DNA from: Pithys albifrons albifrons
Taxonomy: Eukaryota > Chordata > Aves > Passeriformes > Thamnophilidae
Direction: 5' to 3'
NCBI RefSeq assembly: GCF_047495875.1
Contig: NC_092470.1
Coordinates: forward strand, 18,340,001 to 18,404,000
DNA: 64,000 nucleotides
In this document: piece after piece, positions 37,601 to 48,546 of the stretch
Numbering within the stretch: position 1 is the first letter of the stretch
Layout: every line of letters begins with the position of its first letter
The notes under the pieces: model-generated
Database searches by the model: none
Seen by the model: the letters and a program-made list of their open reading frames with translations, nothing else
Told to the model about the DNA's origin: nothing
Position numbers and translations under genes: made by a program

Positions 37601-40600
37601 AACCCACCAAACTATGGAGGCTGCACATCAGCAGCTTCTCACTGACAGGATGCTGTTTGCATTTTACTGTCAACATTTAACTACAGAGATGTCCTCAACC
37701 TGCAGAAAGCTTTCCAGAAAACGAGGGCTTAATTAATCAAATGCAAAGGGAACATCCCAAGTTTCACTTCACAGTCAAGATTTCACAGAAGGAATCCTTT
37801 AAAATCCAAACAGTGCAGGGGAGTTGTTTGATTCCCTTGTTCTGTGCTGCTCCCTGCACAGCCCAGTGCCAATCCAGGTAAGCGGATTCCTCAAATTAAG
37901 AAACAAAAGGGGAAACTTCACATTCTGAAGACAAAAAAGACCTTTTAAGTAACACCCTGTGTGTCTTCTGACCCAAGTTACCCTGCAGATGAGCAGACTG
38001 AGCCCATGCACCCTCAACAGCTGGTACTTTCAGCCCCCTCAGTCTTGAATGGTCTGGGGAGAAGGGAATCAGTTTTCAAACATGGGAATGCTGGCAAGAA
38101 ACAAAGATAAGCCTTTTGAGGCTTTAAGTCCTCAGCATGGACAGTCAGAACTGAATCCGCAGGTTTCTTAATGACCTTCAATCCAGGCAGTCTCCAGCTC
38201 TGACACCACATTTTGGAACTACTCATTGGCCTATAAATTGACAGGTTTGCTGAGCCAAAGGCTTGAAATTAATTCTCTTTAAGCTGATATCTCAGTCCAC
38301 CCTTCCTTCTCTCTCTCCCCCTTCTTCTCATTTTTATAATTAAACATCTGAAAGTACTGCTTGTTGTGTGGTATTTCCAGCTTCAGTCATTGCTGGCTCT
38401 GGCATAGGAAAACTCCTCTTCTGAATACACATCATTTGGATTCCTCTGTGTGAACTACTCTCTGTATTGCTTGACCGTTTTTAAATGATATTTTATTTGC
38501 ATTTTCAATGGCTGTGCAAGAGCTCAATTGATACAGCCTGTGTGAACATGTTTTGCTACATAAACACAATTATTTTTGTTATATACACCCACCCTATGTA
38601 AGAAATGACATTGTAGGCTCACAAAACTGTAATGCTTCCCATATGCTGCCCTAACTGGCTGTCTCAATGGATCAAATATAAATATTGATGCAACATGTGC
38701 CATTTCACAAATTAATCATGTCCAGAGCACACTGGTTATGACAGATCCATCCCCACTGCCAATTCCTCTTGTCCACAGTATCCAATGTCCACTGACACAC
38801 CTCCAGGGCTGGAGCACATGGAGCAGGAATGTCCATATGTGAGCAACTGGCACTCAGATCTGAGGGGAAGGCAATTCTTATTGCCCTGCTTTAAATCCTG
38901 GTGGAGGATTGTTAGGTGGGTTTGCTCAGGAGGTGAGTCCTGGTCCCTAATCAAGTAGTTCATCTGTGAGTTATTTCTATTTCTGTCCCACCACAAACTC
39001 TGTGTGATGGATTGGAGTCCATGCAGAGCTGAGTTCAGGAAATATCATTTCCCAAGCCTTCAGATTTTATCTGGGTTGGAGCAGCTGTGCTGGAACAGGA
39101 GCTGGACACTGTTTACTTTAAATTAGCATTATCTCAGTGGATCTGCAGTGCCACCTGACCACCAACCCTGGGCTCACCCCCCTCAGCCACTCAGGGGGCT
39201 CTACACACCAGAATTCTTCATCACCCCTTCTTCACAAAGACAGAGTGAAGGTTCTATGTCCAAACCCCTGTGGTCATGAGAGGACATGCAAATAACACAA
39301 AGCTTTTTCCCATCCCAGGAACTCCTCTGCTTCTGTTCTATTACATGCTTTTCATGGGATAACATGGAAGAAAAATAAGGGGAAACAGCATGTTTTACTT
39401 TCTCATACCCCACTGTAAAGTACACTAAAAATAGTGAGATATCAACAAAGTGTTGTTTTCTGTCACTACACCTTGCTCACCACCAGCCCTGACACTCTTA
39501 GGCCTCAGATTACATTGGACAGACCCAGAAGTGGAAAAAAAAGGCAATTATACAACAGGTTTCTACAGTTCAGACAATCCTTCTGGATTTTGTGCACATG
39601 CACTAAATAATTTATCAAAGTACAATGCTAAGCCAAGTTGTTGTATGGAGACAAGCTACCCAGTCTGGAACATCTTGTACCACACTTTGTAAAGCAGGAA
39701 TATGAATAATACATGGAAAACACTCCAGTGAGGAGACACAGCCAGAACTGGATGCATCAATCAAGTGCAGAAAGTGGGTACTGAGTGTGTGGAAAACTAT
39801 TTGCCAGCAGCAGGTCCAGCAGACAACTTCAGTTTCTGCTCTGCTCCCTGTGCCCTCTCCTCACACTCTGCCCATCCAATCTGCAGAAAGTATTTCTGAA
39901 GATCTGCCCATTTTCCAATTTATGCCCCCCTTCATACTGTGCGACAACCACTTTGGAAAGAAGGTGGTTCTGTGACACTTTTATTGTGCCAGGGCAGCCC
40001 AATATGTGGCTTCTTATCACTGAATGTGCAGTGGATTCACCAGCGAGTTAAAAGCAGGTGTGACATGACAGAACATCGATGACAAAACCACAGATAGAGC
40101 CAAAACATCTTCACCTCTTCAACTGTTAAATCACAGCAAGGGCTGCCCCTGATCTCCAGCCCAGTGCTGCTGTATGGGAGGTCTCCCTTCTCAAAGAGAT
40201 CTTTGATTACACCCTGAAGGAGCCTCTGTAGTCCCCACTGGGAAGTTCTCATGCTGTCCTGAGTCCCAGACTAATCCTCCTTTGAGAAAAGCCAGCACCA
40301 AGTGCTGTGTGTCACCCCAGTCAGCTGAGCAGCTGCTCCTCCCTCTCTGCCCTGGGACACCTCACTCTTTTTTTAGCTCTACTCCTGCAGCAGTTTTGTG
40401 TCACCCTCAGGAGCACAGGGGAGCACTGGGAGGGGTTAGTGCGCTGCTTCCTTGAGTGTTTCCTCAAGGAACTCACACACAACAGTCTGGAGGAAGAACA
40501 AAACCCTCAGGGAATCCTCTCTCTGAAAGCCTCTTGTCACTGGCAGAGAAACAGAGAAGACAAAACCAATGTGAGCTGCAGGTTGCACTGCCCTGCCCAT

Positions 40601-42742
40601 CTCTGCCAGGACAGAGAAAGCAAAGCCCAGATGCTCTGCACTCCCCCTCCTCCTCCTCCTCAGGGACACCAGGCTGCTCTTGTTCTCCAGTCTGCTGCAG
40701 ATTTTCTGTCTGAAACATCTCTGGAGAAAACAAATTCTCCTTGCTAGGAGACTATGTGCACTTTGAGAAGAAAATGCCCAAGCTCTCTACCCACATTGAA
40801 CATCCAGTTTGCTCAGAAGGTGGTAAAGATAAATGCACTTGAAATGTTCAGCCTCAAAATCAACTCCAATAAATAAGGACATGACAAAAATGGATGAAGA
40901 CCATGCAATTCATCTCAAAAACAAGGAGTAGGATTATACAAAGCCTAGTTGATTTAGGAACCCTTATGTTAAATTTAGGGCTGACTTTGCTGTCTGGTGC
41001 TTCTCTGCATGATGTCCAAAGCAATAACCAGGTTTACTCACTCCAGCTGCCTTCAGGTGTAGGGGATAAACACAGGGATGCTGCTGCTGCCTTGGAGGAT
41101 TTTGTTTCAGGGATAGCAAAAGCTTCATTCCCACTGTGTTAACTGGAGCTCAGCTCGTGGCTTTAAAAAGAAACTGCAATAACTTCACAAATTACAACTG
41201 AAGGAAAACTCTCCTCCCTTAGAGCCCAAACACAGTTGGGGTACTTTGAGGCTTCAAAGAATCTGTTCCTGCTTTCCTTCTCAAAACCCTCCTCTCTTTG
41301 CAGCAATTCTTCTCTCTGCCATGTTCATCTACATTCATTCATCACCCAGCAATGATGCATGAGCTCCATTTAGGAGCATCTAATGAAGGGAAAAGATCTA
41401 TTACATTTCCTACACCAACTGTTCACAGGCAATGCTTCCTGCTAATTTGTCTGTCACACTGTCAGTGCTGCCTGTGAGAGTCTTTAGCTAAAGGGATTAC
41501 ATGAGAAAATAAACAACCCTCTGATTTCAGCACTTATTCTCTTCCCCAGGCCCCCTGCAACGCTTGTTGCCAGGCTTTGTCTGTGCTGGGTAAAGCAATG
41601 AGCAGCAGAGTAATTAAATGAGTATGGCCATTAAATTGGTTTAACAGGCAGCTGGTTAGACAAGCCTTTGTGGCAACTGGGGTGCACAGGCACATATGGC
41701 ACATCTCAGCACTGCATGGAAGGCAGAGGGTTATAAATGAGTTCCCAAGGCTTTCAAACTGATTCTTGTGCATTTTCCCTCAGCCAGATGCAAGGGGACT
41801 GCATGTTCTGCAGCTGCACCTCACTGCACAGCTGAAGGGATTGCCCCAGCTCAGGGTGTGATTTGCCTTTGATGAGGAACCTCCAGCACTCTGTGCTCAC
41901 AAGGGAATTCCCGTGGAAGGAGCTGCTACTGCTCCTCCCTGGGAGCAAACTCACACTGCCACACTCTCTGATTCCCCAGCTGTGGCTGAGCTGAGCTTCT
42001 GGAGCAGGACAACTGGCTGGCCCAGAGGAATGGTCACTGGCACACAGCTGGAGGTGCACAGCTGGCCTGACTGCCAGAGAATAGTTATTAATGGAGTTTA
42101 TTCAGGTTTTCTCAGATACAGCTGAAAACAGGGAAAAATTAAGTACCTTGGGATGCACCACGAACCTGGCTCTGTATATTATAAAGAACCAAACCTGTAC
42201 TGGCTCCCCAGACTCTTGATGTTCAAATTCTTCATGGAACTAAGTTAGAAAGTCTGGATTAAAAATGCCTCTTCAGCAGCATTTGACAGGAAACAGTGGG
42301 AAGTGTCTCCTGCAGCAGTGTAAAACTCAGTCCAAAGGTTTTCCACTTTTCTCTTTGCACTGCTGTTAGTAAAGCTGTTTTATGCCCCCAAAGCCCCTCT
42401 TACACCCAGGTCAATATTGTGTTCATGCATTCCCCTGCCTGGAAGGCTCAGAGCAACAAACACTGGCAGTTCTTAGTCTCTGCTCACAGAAATCAGCAAT
42501 AATGCCCCATTTGGTGTGCCCTGTACAAAGAGGAACTCCCACCACAGCACACAGATCTAGATAAGGAGAAACTGAGAGGCAGAACAACCCAGCACTGACA
42601 GGGCTGCAGCAGCTGTGGAGCACTTGAGATGGCTCTTCCCAAACAGGGCTGTCCTCTCCCCTCAGGGACAGCCTCCCAGCCCCCACAGGTGCTGCCCCAC
42701 TGTCCCCAACCCCAGAAACACAACAAGAGAAGGTTACTCCAC
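34607..42742 (-). other. ADAMTS17 intron between window exons 6 and 7
   Basis: This 8.1-kb intron has one clear feature, the homogeneous 42-bp minisatellite at 36849-37017. The remainder shows no recognised gene or element. Confidence 0.8.
36849..37017. repeat. 42-bp minisatellite (4 units, nearly identical)
   Basis: Four tandem 42-bp units contain TTCAATGGCATCAGC and CCCAGTCACAGGGCAGACC. The first three are nearly identical; the fourth has TCGCCCAGCCA in place of TCTCCCAGTCA. The high identity suggests recent expansion and probable length polymorphism. Confidence 0.93.
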
Positions 42743-42870
42743 CTGGCACTTGCCATGGACACAGAGGTCGGTCTCGTAAGGCCCACAGGGAGTTCCATCC
42801 AGCACTCTGTCTGTCACCAGCACAGGAGAATCCTTCCCCAGTGGAGAGCAGAACAGCTCACATGGCTTAT
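42743..42870 (-). CDS. ADAMTS17: ADAMTS17 window exon 6: Cys-rich domain
   Basis: The 128-bp exon encodes [20 protein letters not shown], then [20 protein letters not shown] and CQ. The DGTPCG and LCVHGKCQ motifs are hallmarks of the ADAMTS Cys-rich domain, part of the ancillary surface that binds substrate. The acceptor is TTTTCCCAG with a good pyrimidine tract, and the donor is GTGGAG, which is weaker than most in this gene. The first Asp codon is split with exon 5 (G|AT). The exon ends on a codon boundary. Confidence 0.96.
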
Positions 42871-44544
42871 CTGGGAAAAGCAACACAACAACTGCCTTTA
42901 GGAACTGCACAAACATGTGTTTGAGGCAATGGTGATGTATGAATGGCTTTGGGCTTCTCACCTTCAAAGGAACAGGAGCCTTTCAGTTGAGTTTCCCCAC
43001 TTTAAAATATCAATATTCAAAGGGTTACACTGATGAGTTGGGCTTTCAAGACACAGAAACCCCTTTAGTCAGTACACTTTCAACAGTCTGAGCAGAATGA
43101 TCCAGTGACTGTGTGTCTCAGAGAAAATTCAGGCTACAGCCAGTGATTTTAGAAGAACAAGTTCTCCAGTCCATTTCTGATGCTGACAGACTGACTTCTT
43201 GCATCAGTGTGCCAGTGAGAACACTCACATACCTACATTTAAAGCCTTCTTGCATTCATATTACCTACTATTTCCTTAAATTGGTATTTGTGGCCCTTCA
43301 AACATTTCTGGTTGCTAGAACAGCTAGAGATGGAACCCCCAAATTGATTCCAAATACACCAGCAGAGAAAAGTTGCAATTTTCATCCATGCTAATGACTA
43401 TCATTATGTATTTAGAGATCATTTTGGAAAAGCTACTATTATGTTTAGCTAGAAGAGGAGTTAAGCAAAGAAGCCTTTTCAAACATTTGCATTATTAACT
43501 GGTAGCATTCAGCAGGGTCAGGGTTTGCTCCCTGCCTTTACCATATGTTTAAGTAACAGATCTTTAGACAATATAATGTTTCTCCTTTGGAGCTGAGTTT
43601 GCTACTCATGGACTTCATCCAAGGAAGAACCTACAGACCTTAATCAACTCATAGTTCCTGATTGGAAATAGAGAAAGGAATAAAACAGCTCACTCCTGGA
43701 AAAAAACTAGGAGAGTTTTCTGTGACTGAAATGAGTCAGGGAAGTAGCTCTGTCTTGTGTATTCATCCAGCAAAACTATTTGGGAAGGGCGGCAGAGGGG
43801 AACAACAAGCCCAACCAGCCTGTCCCCTGGGGCAGCTGAAGGAATTGCGCTTTTGGAGGGTCTGCTGTGGGAACTGAAGTGCTGCTGTCCCAGCATCAGA
43901 CTCATCTGTCAGTGCTGGCATAGGAAAGGCTTCTCCAGTGTCTGGTGTTCTGGTGTCAGTTCCAGCACCACCCTCCCCTGTGCAGGATGTCTTTGGGATG
44001 ACCAATGAAACCAGCCTGGTCTGCTTGTCAGCAGAGTGCAGGCAAAGAGGTTTATTCCCGCAGAAAGGACATTACTTCACATCCCACACACATCTGGTTG
44101 AAGAGATGAACAGCAAGATCCAGCAAAGGAAGCATTAAAGGAGTGTAGGCAGGATAGGCAATGATGCTGAAATGCCCAAAATTGACACACATAAAAGATG
44201 TGCCATCTTTTGTCAGTTCCAAACCAACCTGAACTTTCTAATGTTTAAATTCCCAAACACCTGCCTGCCCAGACTGGGAATCAAGATAAGGCACTTCTCT
44301 CCCAGCACTACAAAAAGAGGAGCAAAGAACTGACAGCTCTGTATGTTCTGTTAAGGAGGCTGAAAGAACAGCAGGGCAGCACCAAGAACAACTAACTGCA
44401 ATTAGTCTTTCAGCTGTAGCAAAGGAGAACATTTTACAGCCTTCTCACCAACAAGGGGGAGTCCTGCAGATGAAACCAGGATGGGCTGAGAAGCTGCGGG
44501 GAAAGAACAGCAGAGAACTACAGAGGAGGATGGAAAACACTCAC
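42871..44544 (-). other. ADAMTS17 intron between window exons 5 and 6
   Basis: This is a 1.7-kb intron inside the Cys-rich domain coding region. Nothing further was recognised. Confidence 0.85.
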
Positions 44545-44711
44545 CATCAACGATGACAGCTGTCAGGAGGCTTTTCTTCTTGCTGGAGTATCTGTCGTGG
44601 GCCTGGCACTGCTGGTCCCTGAAGCTTGGCACACCCTTGGGGCAGGGCAGGTTCTCACACACCGTGTGCTCCACGCTGGCTCCGCGGCAGTTCCTCCCGC
44701 CCGGCCCCGGC
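44545..44711 (-). CDS. ADAMTS17: ADAMTS17 window exon 5: TSR1 end and start of Cys-rich domain
   Basis: The 167-bp exon joins exon 4 inside a proline codon and encodes 55 codons: [18 protein letters not shown], then [18 protein letters not shown], and ends in a Lys-rich stretch ([14 protein letters not shown]). It completes TSR1 and begins the Cys-rich domain with the FRDQQC motif common to the family. The donor is GTGAGTG. The acceptor (GGGCCAG) has a short, G-interrupted pyrimidine tract. I chose it because it keeps the frame and restores the PPPGPGG run remembered from human. A CTGAC branch-point candidate lies at 44734-44738. Confidence 0.94.
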
Positions 44712-47700
44712 CTGGCCCGGGGAACACAGTCCAGTCAGCCCCACACGCCCAGGGCAGGGGCACCCACACACAGGGCCTCACCCTTCTGCCCCCACCACTG
44801 GTTCATCCCCCTGTCTCAGTGCTGGAGACACAGCACAGCCTGCTCAGCACATGTCCTCTCAGGTTCTGGCTGCACAGTTGGAGTTCAGATGGCACAGAGG
44901 GAGCCACAACCTGCACTGCAAATGGTACCCAGAAACCAATCTGTGCAGCACATCAGTCATCCCCACCCATCCAAACCATGCCAGTTCTTGTTTAAACATG
45001 CAGGAAAGGCTACTGACCCAACATGGGGATTGAGCACCTGCAAAACCTATTTGTTCTTCCCCAGAGAAGAGGGAAAACTCAAACTCTCCACAAAAGACTG
45101 TATTTTCTTTGCAAAATAAAACAATACACAAGTAAAAAAGCCTCTCAAGTAAGCAAAAGACTTGGCCATCCTAAGAGATAATTCCTTTAGCTACTTGCTG
45201 ATACTCTCCTGAATTTGTCACATACCTATCTCTCCCCAGCTGGAATCAGCAAGAATAGATAAGGTCATGTTCTTCCTTTTCTTTAACAGATGGCTATAGA
45301 GAGCAATTCCAGTCAAATTCCAGTTTCTAGCACTATGGCAGTTCATTCCAAAAGCTTCAAACCCACCCTGGCACATGCCTGGAACAGTGACTGTGTGAGA
45401 TCTCCTGGTGGACACCTTCCCAGCCATCCTTCACTATATTTATGCCATGAGAACCCACCCACCAACTGAAGAAATCAAAGCCCATTTACACTGCTGGGAC
45501 CCTTTTCCATGACAAGAGGGGACTGAAGGGTGGAGATCTAGTCTGGATATTCTGTTTAGGCCAGTGGTTCCCTCCTCAATCCCCCTGTACAACACCAGGA
45601 CAAGGCAGCCCAACCCCAAAGGCTGCACGTGCACACTGGCTCATGACACAGTCCTTACATGTGGAGGCAATGCATGGAAGGGCTCAAAGAAATTACAGAG
45701 AGGAAAAACCAAATCAAACAGTGAAGCAACTGGTTTAAAAACACTGACAGTCCCACAGGCTCAAGAGTCAGCTGGCAGGAGCAGAGATTCCTGTTAAAAA
45801 AAAATATCCCAAGACCAAATATATATAAAATAAAAGATAAATCCCTTAGCCAATATTTTTGGACAGTGAATAAACCAGCTGCAGGAGTGGGCTGATGCCA
45901 GGAATCTGAAGGAAAAGAAGATCACGTGTGTATCCCCAGCCAAGAATGTATATGAGCAAGAGAGTTTTCAAATCAGTGTGCAGGGCTGGAGGAGCATTTC
46001 CTGTAAGCTAAGGAGTGATGATGAATGGGCTTGGGTTTGGTCAGCATTGCAGCTGACAGCACAGGAACCAGTTCAGACCCTTGTTCAGGAAAATCAGCTG
46101 GTAGAAATCAAACCTGGACACTACAGACAAGCAACTGCAGCTCAGTGTTATATAAGGAGAGGAATAAACAAAAATATCCCTTTTCCAGGTCAACAGCAGC
46201 CAGTGTGAGCTTATCCATCATCCAGGCATGCCTTCAAAGGGACTGTGCTGCTAGCCAGAATTTCAGCCCCAGTTTAAAAAGAAAAGCTTCCTGTGATTTT
46301 TCCGTGGAGGAAAACTTAAACTCTGCGTGAGGTGAGAGGTACAGCTCTAAGGCTGTGAGAAGTTCCAGTGCACACAAACAGGGTTAAATGGCACCACAGC
46401 AACCTGCTCAGGCCCCTCACATGACAAACAGACCTCCAGGTGGGCCTCAGCTGATCTGAGGACTGAAGGACAACACATGGGAGATAACAGCCTGAATCAC
46501 AAAAAATCCAAGCCCAAGCAGAGAGCATAAGCTTATTTGTAGTCATTGTTCAGGAGCTGAGCAGCACCCACAGCACTCTGTGTGCATGAAAACTTTCCAT
46601 ATGCAGCACATCCTGACCTGCAGGGTATCTCAAGGGGCTTTATCCACACTGCCCTTTATCGACCATGACCATGGTCAGCCTCTCCAGTGCCTTCCAAGCC
46701 CAAGCAAAACTGATCACTCAGACACATTGGCTCAGTTTGGTCTGCAGATCCAGGTCAGCCCCTCCTCATTCACTGCAGTGCTGGAGAGGAAACACAGCAC
46801 CACTTCTTTTGCCAAACTGCAAGTTTTTAATTCAATTTTATCTATGTTTGAACCATTGCAATGGGGTCAGTTACAACGGTGACCCTCCTGTTGCCTTAGG
46901 ATTTTATATATTTGTAGGGATTTGTAGGATTTTGTATACTTGTAGATTCCATATAGTTATGTAGCTTCTTATACTTGCAATATTAGCTGGCAGCTTCTAA
47001 ACTCTGTGACACATTCCTGGACCTCTGTGTCATGGAGAAGATAACAGCTAGAACATCTTGCCATGTACCAACACTAGGATAATAAGATACACTTCAGTCA
47101 AACCAAAAGCAACCTTAGAAGAACTCCAGAGGGAAAAGAAGAGTGAGGATGAGGAAGAAAGATGAAGGAAGGGCTCTCGGAACCCCAGACCCAATTTTGA
47201 GGGGGTGTGTCAAGGGGCAGACCCAGGGGAGGTTGGGGAGTGACACCAAGGTGGACTGAGAGCAGCCAACACTTAGATTGGATAAAACCTTTAGTTATGA
47301 TAATTAAGTAGAGTCATAAATGGCGAGATTTCTGTGCTGCAGGACGCGCATGTGGATATTTCTGTAGCCCTGAAAAGCTCTTTGTGGGGGTGACAGTGAG
47401 TCTGTGGATCACAGAATCATAGAATCAGCTGGGTTGGAAGAGAACTCTGAGATCAAGTCCAACCCTTAATCCAACCCCACTTTGATCACCAGATCATGGC
47501 ACTCAGTGCCACGTCCAGTCTCACCTTAAAAACCTCCAGGGTGGGAGAATCCACCATCTCCCTGGGGCAGGCAATTCCAATGCCTGACCGCTCTTTCTGT
47601 AAAGAACTTCTTCCTGATATCCAACCTAAACCTCCCCTGGCAGAGCTTAAGCCCATGCCCTCTTTTCCTACTGTTGGTTGCCTGAGAGAAGAGACCAATC

Positions 47701-48400
47701 CCCACCTGGCTACAACATCCTTTCAGCGAGTTGTAGAGAGTGATAAGGTCTTCCCTGAGCCTCCACTTCTCCAGGCTGAACAACCCCAGGTCCCTCAGCC
47801 TTTCCCCATAGGACTTGTGTTGTCACACTCAGGGCAGATTGTCACACTCATGGTGGCTTCTCACACTCAGGGTGGGTTGTCACACTCACGGTGGGCTGTC
47901 ACATTCACGGTGGGTTGTCACACCACAGCAGGTTGTCACACTTAGGGCCGGATGTCACACTCACAGGGGTTGTCACACTTACAGGGGGTTGTCACACTCA
48001 GGGTGGGTTGCCACACTCACGGGGGGCTGTCACACTCATGGGGGGCTGTCCCACTCAGGGCAGGCTGTCACACTCAGAGCAGGCTGTCACACTCATGGGG
48101 GGCTGTCCCACTCAGGGCAGGCTGTCACACTCACGGGGGGCTATCCCACTCAGGGCAGGCTGTCCCACTCACGGGGGGCTGTCCCACTCACGGGGGGCTG
48201 TCCCACTCAGGGCATGCTGTCACACTCATGGGGGGCTGTCCCACTCAGGGCAGGCTGTCACACTCACGGGGGGCTGTCACACTCAGGGCAGGCTGTCACA
48301 CTCACGGGGGGCTGTCACACTCAGGGCAGGCTGTCACACTCACGGGGGGCTGTCACACTCACAGGGGGCTGTCACACTCAGGGCAGGCTGTCACACTTAC
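44712..48400 (-). other. ADAMTS17 intron between window exons 4 and 5
   Basis: This is a 3.7-kb intron. Its transcript-5' end is the 19-bp donor-derived minisatellite (47820-48400), directly followed by a CR1 fragment (47408-47820). Its transcript-3' end has a weak, GC-rich acceptor at exon 5. Confidence 0.88.
47408..47820 (-). mobile_element. CR1 LINE 3' fragment abutting the 19-bp array
   Basis: The longest and best-preserved CR1 in the window. Its tail ATCACAGAATCATAGAATCA starts at 47408, followed by the standard 3' region to about TTTCCCCATAGGACTTGTG. Its 5'-truncated end meets the first unit of the minisatellite at about 47820 with no intervening unique sequence. Confidence 0.92.
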
Positions 48401-48408
48401 GGGGGGTT
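47820..48408 (-). repeat. 19-bp minisatellite (~31 units) made of copies of the exon 4 splice donor
   Basis: About 31 head-to-tail units of about 19 bp. In transcript sense a typical unit reads ACAGCCCCCCGTGAGTGTG. The unit nearest the exon is ACAACCCCCC|GTAAGTGTG, that is, the last ten coding bases of exon 4 plus its real donor. Units alternate between two main types, CCCCCCGTGAGTG and CTGCCCTGAGTG, with further single-base variants. About eight units keep CCGTGAGT, two have CTGTGAGT and one has CTGTAAGT. The units far from the exon (47820-48000) are more diverged than those near it, as expected if expansion is younger at the exon side. Confidence 0.95.
48396..48406 (-). promoter_or_regulatory. 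Exon 4 5' splice site embedded in minisatellite
   Basis: CCCCCC|GTAAG in transcript sense. It is the only donor that continues the frame into exon 5 (NP|PPGPGG). The donor is flanked downstream by about 30 near copies of itself. Confidence 0.9.
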
Positions 48409-48546
48409 GTCGCACTTCCTCTGCCGGAAGCGCACGCCGGTGCCGCAGCTGCGGCTGCACATGCTCCACGCGCCCCACGCGCTCCAGTCGCCGTCCACGT
48501 GCTCGGGGATGGGGGTCTTGCTGACGCACTCCCCGGCGCGGCACCA
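48401..48546 (-). CDS. ADAMTS17: ADAMTS17 window exon 4: disintegrin end and TSR1
   Basis: The 146-bp exon encodes [20 protein letters not shown], then [17 protein letters not shown], and ends in CDNPP. The first part closes the disintegrin-like module. The second is the central thrombospondin type 1 repeat, with a WxxWxxW C-mannosylation motif and CSRSCG, a consensus for POFUT2 O-fucosylation, which ADAMTS proteins need for secretion. The acceptor is TCCTTGCAG. The donor is CCCCCC followed by GTAAGT. The exon is very CpG-rich. Its last ten bases together with the donor form the terminal unit of the 19-bp minisatellite at 47820-48408, which is the oddest feature of the window. Confidence 0.96.

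Noticed and set aside
44541..44715. Alternative start for exon 5 two codons further in (to drop the extra Pro-Gly)
   Set aside because: No AG is available there. Only the AG at 44712-44713 keeps the frame and restores the PPPGPGG run expected from the family.
47820..48408. CRISPR-like array
   Set aside because: Units are contiguous, with no unique spacers between them, and the host is a vertebrate. It is a minisatellite.
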